From NCBI RefSeq assembly GCF_002312805.1, contig NZ_NMUA01000016.1, forward strand, positions 1-64,000: 64,000 nt of DNA. Reading direction: 5' to 3'. Under the pieces are notes generated by a model. The model saw only the letters and a list, made by a program, of their open reading frames with translations. It did no database searches and was not told the DNA's origin. Every line of letters begins with the position of its first letter. Position 1 is the first letter of the stretch. A program made the position numbers and the translations under genes. Of the stretch, positions 46,664 through 54,130 are shown in pieces. The stretch is from Sphingobium sp. D43FB. GTDB taxonomy: Bacteria > Pseudomonadota > Alphaproteobacteria > Sphingomonadales > Sphingomonadaceae.

Positions 46664-47850
46664 GCCGCCACGCCCACACTGGAGTCAGCGGTCAGGCTGG
46701 TCGATGGCCATTGCTGGCGAATTTGCTGTTCGACTTCGGCAAAGACCGCATCCAGATTATCACGGCAGCGCGTATAGGTCTGGTGCGACGCGGAGGGCTT
46801 GGATTCATAGATGGACCGAAAAGCCTGGGTCGCATTCTTGATTTCCTCGGACGCGAGGATGGGTTGTCCCAGCAGCAATCCCGCATAGGTCGCCTGCATG
46901 ATCCGCCACATGTCGTTCTCGCCAGGCTTGCTCGGCGAGAAGGCGGAACAGACGACGCGGATGAAACCATAATCGACCGGCGTGCCATTTTCTTCAAGGA
47001 TCTCGATATTGTCCGCGATCGTGTCCATGAAATGGATGGTCGACAGATAATCGAGCTGCCGCGCGGGCACGGGGATCAGCAGGCCGGTGGCGGCCGCCAT
47101 CACGTTGAGACCAAGAAAACCCATGGCTGGTGGCGGATCGAGCAGGATGACGTCGAAATCCTTCGTCACGCTGGCAATGCCGATGCGCAGCGCCTGCAAC
47201 CCCTCGCGCACCGCCTGCCCGCCCTCGCGCAGGGTCGCGGTCAAATCCCATTCGGCATCCTGCAAGCCCAGGCTTGACGGCACGATCTTGATCGTCGGCC
47301 AGGGGGTGTCGCGGATGGTCTGCGAAAATTCGCTGAACGTACTGCGCGGCGACAGGAACGCGCCCAATGTCTGTTCGTCGTCGATCAGCGTTTCGGGCTG
47401 AATGTCGAACATCGTCGTGGTTGACGCCTGCGGATCGCAATCGATCACCAGCACGCGATAGCCATGCAAGGCGAGATAGTCTGCGAGATGCTTGGTGATC
47501 GTGCTCTTGCCGACCCCGCCTTTGAAATTCTGCACTGCCAACACGACGGCATCCTCGTCGGGCTGCTTGCCGACATGAATGCCCAGCGCCTCGCGGATAT
47601 GGGTCAGGTCTTCGAGTGTGTAGTAGCGGCGGCCATTGGCCTGCTGCTTGGGCTGGGGCAGGCGCCCTTTGGCCTCCGCCTTGGCTAGCGCTTCAGGTGT
47701 CCGGCCGATCAGTTCGGCGGCGACGGTCGGGCCAAAACTGATATCGAGCGTCTTGTGATTGTCCGGCCGAAACACGATCGTCTTGATATGATCGCGCATT
47801 TGCTGGCAAGCGGTGGTGACGTTCCGCAATGTGTTGACCGTAAACGACAT
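46660..47850 (-). CDS. parA: partition ATPase ParA
   Basis: A 396-aa deviant Walker ATPase. The P-loop NFKGGVGKST is at residues 108-117, VIDCDPQAST follows as the second motif, and VILLDPPPAMGFL as the Walker B region. An N-terminal 100-residue extension contains a MerR-like helix-turn-helix (VAAELIGRTPEALAKAEAKG then RRYYTLEDL), so it is a type Ia ParA that can also repress its own operon. First gene of the parA-parB-repA run. Confidence 0.92.
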   Translation of the reverse strand: MSFTVNTLRNVTTACQQMRDHIKTIVFRPDNHKTLDISFGPTVAAELIGRTPEALAKAEAKGRLPQPKQQANGRRYYTLEDLTHIREALGIHVGKQPDEDAVVLAVQNFKGGVGKSTITKHLADYLALHGYRVLVIDCDPQASTTTMFDIQPETLIDDEQTLGAFLSPRSTFSEFSQTIRDTPWPTIKIVPSSLGLQDAEWDLTATLREGGQAVREGLQALRIGIASVTKDFDVILLDPPPAMGFLGLNVMAAATGLLIPVPARQLDYLSTIHFMDTIADNIEILEENGTPVDYGFIRVVCSAFSPSKPGENDMWRIMQATYAGLLLGQPILASEEIKNATQAFRSIYESKPSASHQTYTRCRDNLDAVFAEVEQQIRQQWPSTSLTADSSVGVAA

Positions 47851-48285
47851 GATGCCCCTCAGCGCCGAATCACGACTGTTGAAAATGGTTGGCGTTTAAT
47901 GCCTCCATTTTTGCATCAAAGTCAAACCGTAGCAGATGACTGCTGGGAATTGCCACTTGCGGCGTTGCGATAGCGTCAAACGACAACCTTGGCCGTGTCG
48001 CACATCGGAAGGGTCTAGAGCCCCCTGATAGCCTTTCAACCTCTATCCATGCGCTGCGTGTGCTCTGGATAACAAACCTGGCCCCCATTTGCCCATCAAT
48101 TGGCTTAGGGGATTTATTCGGAGATTAGCAGAGTTAGCGCCACCGTCATGCGCCTGTAACGCAACCGTCATCGCGAGTCGCAGCACGACCGATGAAACCG
48201 ATCCCACGTCTGATCCAATCCGATAGCACGACCAAGCGATTCCGAAACCACGATACATCCGCGTTGATAACACGTTGGATACCGG
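47851..48285. promoter_or_regulatory. parA upstream region (autoregulation / possible centromere)
   Basis: 435 bases without a gene. Contains a near-perfect 13-base inverted repeat GGCGTTTAATGCC (47891-47903) 41 bases before parA, suited to ParA autorepression. It also holds a 9-base direct repeat AGCACGACC (48182-48190, 48225-48233), a DnaA-box-like TCTGGATAA (48064-48072, one mismatch on the reverse strand) and a degenerate iteron copy at 48240-48254. A parS site is likely somewhere here but was not identified. Confidence 0.45.
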
Positions 48286-48834
48286 TCATTCAGGGACATG
48301 GGCAGGCCGGTTATTGACCAGCGGCCTCAGATAGGAAGGGTCGCTGCCGTCGCGGGCCGATACGCCATTGGCCGTGATGTCGGGCCAGTCGGCAAAGGGC
48401 AGCGGCAGGGTCGGCACCAGGCCCGACCATTCGATGATATTGGTGCGCAGCGTGATCTTCCAGTGGCCCTCCCGCTTTTCCAGCCGATCGAGATAGCGAC
48501 CGCCCGCAACCCAATTGCTGGCATCGCGGTTGCGCCCGACGAACAGATAATAGGTTTCGACATGGGCTTGGGCACCGTCGATATCGATCGTCTGGTTCAA
48601 CAGATTATGATGCGTCGCCTCCTGCCCCGCTTCATGCAGCCCCGTTGCCCAGTCATAGAGCGCCTGGGCCTCACCCACGAACGGCCCGGCCGCAATGGTC
48701 GCGTCGGAATGAAAGGCCGACAGGAACAAGGCCCGGTCGAACCGGTCCATGCCGCGGGCGAAGCGGACGATGCAGTCGGCAATATCCTGCCGATCAAGCA
48801 GCGCGTCCAGCCGCGCCATACGCTCAACGTCCAT
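48286..48834 (-). CDS. SnoaL-like / NTF2-fold protein
   Basis: A 182-aa SnoaL_4-type protein: DRQDIADCIVRFARGMDRFD at the start, HHNLLNQTIDIDGAQAHVETYY in the core, and NWVAGGRYLDRLEKREGHWKI near the end. It matches the general pattern of the proteins at 49722 and 14318. The ATG at 48834 follows GGAGG and overlaps the end of the SDR gene by 11 bases. Third gene of a SnoaL-SDR-SnoaL leftward unit. Possibly a hydratase, isomerase or oxygenase partner; not known. Confidence 0.82.
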   Translation of the reverse strand: MDVERMARLDALLDRQDIADCIVRFARGMDRFDRALFLSAFHSDATIAAGPFVGEAQALYDWATGLHEAGQEATHHNLLNQTIDIDGAQAHVETYYLFVGRNRDASNWVAGGRYLDRLEKREGHWKITLRTNIIEWSGLVPTLPLPFADWPDITANGVSARDGSDPSYLRPLVNNRPAHVPE

Positions 48835-49708
48835 GGCCAGCCTCCGCGATTGGCCGCCAGATCGGCGATCCCCGTTCGGCGCGCAGTGACGGGATGGTCT
48901 TCCCGTCAATATCGCTAATGCCATAATCCTGCGCGACCTCGGCGGTAATGAAGGTGCCGCCCGACCGCGCCATGATCGCCGGATCGGCCGCCAGCGCCGC
49001 GATGACGCGGCCCGGAAATTCGGGCGAGCAGCCGACCAGCGGGTTGGTGACGGTGCGTGCCTGCATGGCGGGGTCGGCGGCCAGATTGCGGTTCGCGCGC
49101 TCGGTAAAGGTCAGCCCTTGCCAGAGCGAGAGCGAGGCAACGCCATGCGGTTCCAGTTCGATCGCCATGTCCCGCGCCATCCGGTCGACCGCCGATTTGG
49201 CGGTGCCGAATATCGTGCCATAGGTATAGGTGACGCCGACATAACCCGAAATCGCGACGATCAGCCCAGAGCGCTGCGGTGCCATGATCTTCGCCGCGTG
49301 CCAGGCGGCGGTGAAATTGGACCGCACGCCTACATCCACCATCTGCCAGTTGGACAGCGGCTTTTCCCAGAAGGGCAGGGGGATGGTCAGGTCTTCGGGC
49401 AAGGCGAAGGCGTTGTTGACGAGGATGTCGAGCCGACCCTGTTCCTGCACGATCCGATCGAACAGCGCCGCAACCTGCGCGTCGTCGCCATGGTCGACCG
49501 CGACCGCTATGCCCCGCCCGCCGCGCGCCTCCTCGCACTGCGCCGCGGTCTCACCGACCGTGCCGGGCAGGTCATGCGCGCCGGGTGTGACCGTGCGCCC
49601 GGTCACATAGACGGTCGCGCCTTGCTCGGCGAGCGCAAGCGCGATCCCCTTGCCGATCCCCCGGCTTGCGCCCGTCACCACGGCCACCTTGCCTGTCAAC
49701 TGTCCCAT
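48824..49708 (-). CDS. SDR-family protein with altered active site
   Basis: A 294-aa SDR. Cofactor motif TGASRGIG (12-19) and NNA (98-100) are intact, and Ser154 and Lys171 align with the active site, but the catalytic Tyr position is Phe167 (F-G-T-A-K in place of Y-x-x-x-K). Tyr161 or Tyr163 nearby might substitute. The C-terminal 40 residues extend past a normal SDR. The start at 49708 follows an AGGCG site. It lies between two SnoaL-like genes with overlap on one side and a 13-base gap on the other. Confidence 0.85.
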   Translation of the reverse strand: MGQLTGKVAVVTGASRGIGKGIALALAEQGATVYVTGRTVTPGAHDLPGTVGETAAQCEEARGGRGIAVAVDHGDDAQVAALFDRIVQEQGRLDILVNNAFALPEDLTIPLPFWEKPLSNWQMVDVGVRSNFTAAWHAAKIMAPQRSGLIVAISGYVGVTYTYGTIFGTAKSAVDRMARDMAIELEPHGVASLSLWQGLTFTERANRNLAADPAMQARTVTNPLVGCSPEFPGRVIAALAADPAIMARSGGTFITAEVAQDYGISDIDGKTIPSLRAERGSPIWRPIAEAGHGR

Positions 49709-49721
49709 CGCCTGTCTGTCC

Positions 49722-50255
49722 TCAATCGGCTTGTGCGAAAAATATGGCGCTGAAATCACCTGCCACCTGTCCGGTGAAATGCGGTGCGCTGAACGGCATT
49801 CCCATCAACCCTTGCGACCAGTCGGCGGCCGCGCCTGCATCCTGAAACCAGTCATAGACCATGGTCCGTTTCGCGATCCGCCAGACACCCGTCCGTCGCG
49901 CCATCGCGTCGAGATAGCGTCCGCCAAGCCACATATCGCGTGCGCCTTTGCCTGCATCGATCCGGTGATAGGCGCTGACATGGGTTTCGACTTTCGCCAG
50001 ATCGCCATCGATCTGGATGAGGCTTTGTCCCAATATATGCTGGGTCGCGGCGATCGCGTCGGACCCCGGCACCACCCAGGCGAGATAGGCGTCGAAATCA
50101 CCCGCAAAAATTCCATAATCGACCGTCGCATCGGACCAGAAGCTGCTGCGGATCAGGTCCGCATCGCGCCGGTCCTCGCCCCGCGCCAGCCGCGCAAGGC
50201 AATCGCCTATCGCCATCCGGTCAGCCAGCGGCCGCCAGTCTGCGCCATCAGCCAT
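49722..50255 (-). CDS. SnoaL-like / NTF2-fold protein
   Basis: A 177-aa SnoaL_4-type protein: ADRMAIGDCLARLARGEDRRD, SSFWSDATVDYGIF, GQSLIQIDGDLAKVETHVSAYHR and a final VWRIAKRTMVYDWF. It is clearly a paralogue in pattern to the protein at 48286-48834, so the unit carries two related subunits, perhaps a hetero-oligomer. The start at 50255 follows AGGGAG. It is divergent from the MaoC-like gene. Confidence 0.82.
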   Translation of the reverse strand: MADGADWRPLADRMAIGDCLARLARGEDRRDADLIRSSFWSDATVDYGIFAGDFDAYLAWVVPGSDAIAATQHILGQSLIQIDGDLAKVETHVSAYHRIDAGKGARDMWLGGRYLDAMARRTGVWRIAKRTMVYDWFQDAGAAADWSQGLMGMPFSAPHFTGQVAGDFSAIFFAQAD

Positions 50256-50441
50256 GGCTCCATTCTCCCTCATTCCCGCAATTGCCATGGACCCGATATG
50301 GACGGCTTCGCACCCGCTCGACAGCAGCGCGCCCGGATATCGGCCCGGCGATAACCCCGCCATCGGTCGGCCAAGCCGGTTTTCCATCGCTGCCTGCGCG
50401 TGCATCATTGGGGCGTGCCCCTGCTCAGGAAGGGGCGGATC

Positions 50442-51632
50442 ATGAGCAGGAGAGACAGTGTGAGCAGCCCGACGCTAGATTGTTCGGATATCGACCAATA
50501 TCTGGGCAAGCCGATCCAGCCCGCCCGCATGGTGGAGCCGATCGCCAATAACGACATCCGCCGCTGGGTGCAGGCGATGCACTATCCCAACCGCCTCCAC
50601 TATGATGCGGGCTATGCCGCGCAAAGCCGCTGGGGCGGGCTGGTCGCGCCGCAGAGCTTTGCCGTGACGATGGATTGCGGCCATGGCTCCGCACCCGCCT
50701 GCGTCGGCGGCATCCCCAACAGCCATCTGCTGTTTGGTGGTGACGAATGGTGGTTCTATGGTCCGCGCATGCAGGGCGGCGACCGCATCTGGAACGAGCG
50801 GATTCCGTTCGACTATACGGTCAAGGATACCAAATTCGCTGGCCCCACCTGTTTCCAGCGCGGCGACAATTTCTATTATAACCAGGCTGGCGACCTGATC
50901 TGTAAGCAGCGGTCGACGACTATCCGCTACAATCAGGAAGCGGGTAAGGATAATGCGCCGACCGATGGCTTCGATGATCCGGTGTGGACCGACGAGGATC
51001 TGGAATCGCTCGAAGCGCGCAAGATGGAATGGATCCAGATGCTGCACGATCTGGGCCATGACCGGCGCTGGTGGGACGATGTGACTGTCGGCGCGCCTTT
51101 GCCCGAACGGGTGATCGGCCCGCATTCGATCGTGTCCTTCACCACCGAATGGCGCGCCTATACCTTCACCCAATGGGGCGGCACCCACCGGCGCACCGAC
51201 CTCGACATGGAGGCGCTTGGCTTCGTCAAGGAAATGGCGGGGCATGAAAATGATCCGGTGATGGAAGCGATCAATCCCGAATTTACCGATGGCGCCTATT
51301 TCGGCCCGTCGCGCGGGCATCTCTTCCCGCGCTGGGCGCGCTTCATCGGCATGCCGCGCGGCTACGGCTATGGCGCGTCGATGGGGGCGTGGATCACCGA
51401 CTATTTCGCGGGCTGGGCAGGCGAGTGGGGCATGGTGCGCCATTCCGCCTGCAATTATCGCGGGCCTGCGCTGACCGGCGACATTACGGTGACGACCGGC
51501 ACCATCCTCGACAAGTTCGTCGATGAGGAAGGCCGCCATATGGTGCAGCTCGATTGTCGCTTGATGAACCAGGCAGGCGTCACGCTGGCAACCGCCAAGG
51601 CCGAAGTCGAATTGCCCAAAAAGCCAGCCTGA
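50442..51632 (+). CDS. double hot-dog MaoC-like dehydratase
   Basis: A 396-aa protein built of two hot-dog-fold halves. The N-terminal half (HYDAGYAAQSRWGGLVAPQSF) is typical of FAS1/MaoC dehydratase N-domains. The C-terminal half runs through the region around TQWGGTHRRTDLD and MVRHSACNYRGPALTGDI. The family hydrates or dehydrates enoyl/acyl-CoA thioesters. Two starts compete: ATG at 50442 (preceded by AGGAAGGGGCGG) and GTG at 50460 with a better AGGAG 7 bases before it. It ends at a strong hairpin. Confidence 0.82.
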   Translation: MSRRDSVSSPTLDCSDIDQYLGKPIQPARMVEPIANNDIRRWVQAMHYPNRLHYDAGYAAQSRWGGLVAPQSFAVTMDCGHGSAPACVGGIPNSHLLFGGDEWWFYGPRMQGGDRIWNERIPFDYTVKDTKFAGPTCFQRGDNFYYNQAGDLICKQRSTTIRYNQEAGKDNAPTDGFDDPVWTDEDLESLEARKMEWIQMLHDLGHDRRWWDDVTVGAPLPERVIGPHSIVSFTTEWRAYTFTQWGGTHRRTDLDMEALGFVKEMAGHENDPVMEAINPEFTDGAYFGPSRGHLFPRWARFIGMPRGYGYGASMGAWITDYFAGWAGEWGMVRHSACNYRGPALTGDITVTTGTILDKFVDEEGRHMVQLDCRLMNQAGVTLATAKAEVELPKKPA

Positions 51633-51639
51633 TCGGATC

Positions 51640-51664
51640 GACCCTCCCCGACAAGGGGAGGGTC
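51640..51664. terminator. hairpin between convergent genes
   Basis: A perfect 10-bp stem GACCCTCCCC-GACAA-GGGGAGGGTC starting 8 bases after the MaoC-like gene. Its right arm includes part of the stop codon of the convergent oxidoreductase (51663). It resembles the CCCTCCCC/GGGGAGGG dispersed elements, so it may be a repeat adopted as a terminator. Confidence 0.65.
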
Positions 51665-52715
51665 AAGCGGGTAGCGGGAGCGCCACCTGCCTGCCGTCCC
51701 GTGCTGAAATCTGCGCTGCCTCCACCACTCCCTGCACCGCAACGGCGTCTTCCAGCGTCACGGGAAGGGGGGTGCCCGACAGGATCGCCGCCGCCATCTG
51801 CACATAATAATCCTCCTGACAGCCCGCGAGCGCAGGCCGCACAGTCCTGCCGCCTTGCCTGTCATAGACGACAACCGGATCATCGTCCTCGCCCCAGCCC
51901 GGATCCCCGGGGCGCAATCCGGCCACGAGCTGCGCTTCCTGCTGGTCGAGCCGCATCTTGACCAGCGTACCGCCCTGCCCATGCACCAGGAAGCGCGGAC
52001 TGCCGCCCACTTCTCCCGCGGGCGCGCTCATGCTGGCGTGCAATATGACACGCATCCCGGCATAGCGCAGAACGACATGCGCCCAGTCGTCCGATGGCGA
52101 TCCATCCCGCAAGGCAGCAATGTCGGCGCTCACGCCATCGGGGCGCCCGAACAAGGCCAGCGCCTGATCGACCAGATGTGGCCCCAGGTCGAACCATATG
52201 CCTGACCCGGCCGATCCATCCTCCCGCCATCTATCGCGCACGTCCGGCCGGAAACGGTCGAAATGCGATTCGAAATGGGTGATGCACCCGACCACGCCTT
52301 CGGCAATGGCCGCGCGGATGCTCAGGAAATCGCTATCGAACCGGCGATTGTGGAAAACCGCGAGCAGTTTCCCGCATTCGCCCGCCAAGGCGGCGAGATC
52401 GCGCGCCTGTTGCAGCGAAAGCGCGAACGGCTTGTCCACCACGACATGCTTGCCCGCGCGCAACGCCTCCGCCGCCAGATCGGCATGTGTCGCGCTGGGC
52501 GTCGCGATCACCACCAGGTCGATGGCGGGGTCGGCGAAAATCTCGGCCGGTGTCGCTACGCACGCAATGGCCGGGTCCAGGGCCGCAACCTCGTCCACCC
52601 GGCTCGTGCTGATCGTCGTCAGCCGCATGGCCGGAACGGCGCGCAACAAAGGCGCATGAAAGACGCGACCCGCCAGACCATAGCCGACCAGTCCGACCTG
52701 GATCACATCAGTCAC
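51663..52715 (-). CDS. Gfo/Idh/MocA-family oxidoreductase
   Basis: A 350-aa NAD(P)-dependent dehydrogenase. Rossmann motif VGLVGYGLAGR (residues 8-18), the catalytic V-V-D-K-P-F in place of the common E-K-P, and GIWFDLGPHLVDQAL in the substrate domain. The usual substrate is a sugar or polyol. Its first 8 bases overlap the end of the tesA-like gene, so the two are cotranscribed though functionally unrelated in appearance. It shares family but not pathway with LigC. Confidence 0.88.
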   Translation of the reverse strand: MTDVIQVGLVGYGLAGRVFHAPLLRAVPAMRLTTISTSRVDEVAALDPAIACVATPAEIFADPAIDLVVIATPSATHADLAAEALRAGKHVVVDKPFALSLQQARDLAALAGECGKLLAVFHNRRFDSDFLSIRAAIAEGVVGCITHFESHFDRFRPDVRDRWREDGSAGSGIWFDLGPHLVDQALALFGRPDGVSADIAALRDGSPSDDWAHVVLRYAGMRVILHASMSAPAGEVGGSPRFLVHGQGGTLVKMRLDQQEAQLVAGLRPGDPGWGEDDDPVVVYDRQGGRTVRPALAGCQEDYYVQMAAAILSGTPLPVTLEDAVAVQGVVEAAQISARDGRQVALPLPA

Positions 52716-53430
52716 GCAAGGCCCCTTCGACGATCGGCGTCAGCTTGCCGACGATCACTTCCACCCCCTTGTCATTGGGATGAATGCCATCGGGCAATTG
52801 CAGTGCCCGGTCGCCAATCACCCCGTCCAGCATGAAGGGATAGAGCGTCGCGTCATATTTCGTCGCCAGCGTCGGGAAGATCGGATTGAAGGCGGCGGCA
52901 TAATCCGGCCCCATATTGGGCGAGGCAAGCATGCCGGTCAGCAGCACCGGAATGTCGCGCTTCTTCAACTCGGCAAGGATCGCGTCCAAATTGTCGCGCG
53001 TCGTTTCGGGACTCAATCCGCGCAGCATGTCATTGCCGCCAAGCCCCACCAGCATCAGGTCCGGCTTGCGCGCCAGCCCGTCGAGCGTGAAGGCGAGCCG
53101 CGCCAGACCCGCCGCGCTGGTATCGCCCGACACCCCGGCATTGACGACCTGGGCTTTCATGCCGCGGGCCGCCAAAGCCTGCTCCAGCATCGGGGCCAGC
53201 CCCTTGCCCTGGTCCAGATTATAGCCCGCATAAAGACTGTCGCCGAACGCCACCACCAGCTTGCCATCGGCTACCGGCGCAGCGGCGGGCGCGGCCTGCG
53301 CGCTGTTGGCGACCTGGGGCGGCGGGGGCGGCGGGGGAGTGTTGTCCGAACAGCCGCTCGCCAGTTGGACAATCAGCGCCAACGCCCCATATTGCGATAA
53401 TCTGCCCGCCAAGGAGCGCTCCTTCTTCAT
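52708..53430 (-). CDS. tesA: TesA-like GDSL esterase/lipoprotein
   Basis: A 240-aa lipoprotein. The signal ends in a lipobox L-A-S-G-C (Cys27), followed by a poly-proline linker (P7) and an Ala-rich stretch. The SGNH hydrolase blocks are V-A-F-G-D-S-L, G-G-N-D-M-L and D-G-I-H-P-N-D. E. coli TesA, a periplasmic thioesterase/lysophospholipase L1, has the same blocks and is likewise divergent from ybbA-ybbP. The start codon overlaps the divergent ABC gene start by two bases. Confidence 0.88.
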   Translation of the reverse strand: MKKERSLAGRLSQYGALALIVQLASGCSDNTPPPPPPPQVANSAQAAPAAAPVADGKLVVAFGDSLYAGYNLDQGKGLAPMLEQALAARGMKAQVVNAGVSGDTSAAGLARLAFTLDGLARKPDLMLVGLGGNDMLRGLSPETTRDNLDAILAELKKRDIPVLLTGMLASPNMGPDYAAAFNPIFPTLATKYDATLYPFMLDGVIGDRALQLPDGIHPNDKGVEVIVGKLTPIVEGALRD

Positions 53431-54130
53431 GCATATGCCTATCGATCCCGCCACTATCGCGATCCGTGCGCGCAATGTCACCCTCTCGCTTGGCACGCGC
53501 GACGCGCCGGTCGAGATATTGAAGGGCGTCGATCTCACCTTGTTGCGCGGTGAGAGCATTGCAATCCTGGGCGCATCGGGATCGGGCAAAAGCTCGCTGA
53601 TGGCGGTGCTGTGCGGCCTCGAACGCGCAACCGGCGGCGATGTGCATATTGGCGGCGTCGATTTCGGCGCGCTGGATGAGGATGACCTGGCCCGCGCCCG
53701 GCGCGGCCGCATCGGCATCGTGCTGCAGAGTTTCCACCTGCTCCCGACCATGACGGCGCTGGAGAATGTCGCCGTGCCGCTCGAACTGGCGGGCGTGTCC
53801 GATGCCTTCGCGCGCGCTGCCGACGAACTGCGCGCGGTCGGTCTTGGCCACCGGATCGATCATTATCCATCGCAATTATCCGGCGGCGAGCAGCAGCGCG
53901 TCGCCATCGCCCGCGCCGTTGCGCCGCGTCCAACCATCTTGTTTGCCGACGAACCCACCGGCAATCTCGATGCGACCACCGGCGTCACCATCATGGACCT
54001 GTTGTTCGATCGCCAGCGCGCGGCGGGCGCGACATTGGTCATCATCACCCATGATCCGGCGCTCGCCGACCGCTGCAGCCGGATCATCGAAATGCGTGAT
54101 GGCCAGGTCGTGTCGGATCGCGCGGCGTGA
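53429..54130 (+). CDS. ABC transporter ATP-binding protein (YbbA/LolD type)
   Basis: A 233-aa ATPase with Walker A GASGSGKSS (48-56), signature LSGGEQQR, Walker B ILFADEP and switch His in ITHDP. It belongs with the MacB/LolD/YbbA group that works with FtsX-type permeases. ATG at 53429 lies 12 bases after AAGGAG; an ATG at 53435 is an alternative. The first start overlaps the tesA start codon on the other strand (CATG). It overlaps the permease gene start (GTGA at 54127-54130). Confidence 0.9.
   Translation: MHMPIDPATIAIRARNVTLSLGTRDAPVEILKGVDLTLLRGESIAILGASGSGKSSLMAVLCGLERATGGDVHIGGVDFGALDEDDLARARRGRIGIVLQSFHLLPTMTALENVAVPLELAGVSDAFARAADELRAVGLGHRIDHYPSQLSGGEQQRVAIARAVAPRPTILFADEPTGNLDATTGVTIMDLLFDRQRAAGATLVIITHDPALADRCSRIIEMRDGQVVSDRAA

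Noticed and set aside
47851..48285. Possible parS centromere
   Set aside because: No full-length palindrome of a known parS type was found; only short repeats, so it is left as a control region.
53321..53340. G-rich tract that looked like a simple repeat or G-quadruplex
   Set aside because: It is the poly-proline linker of the TesA-like lipoprotein on the other strand and is explained by coding.
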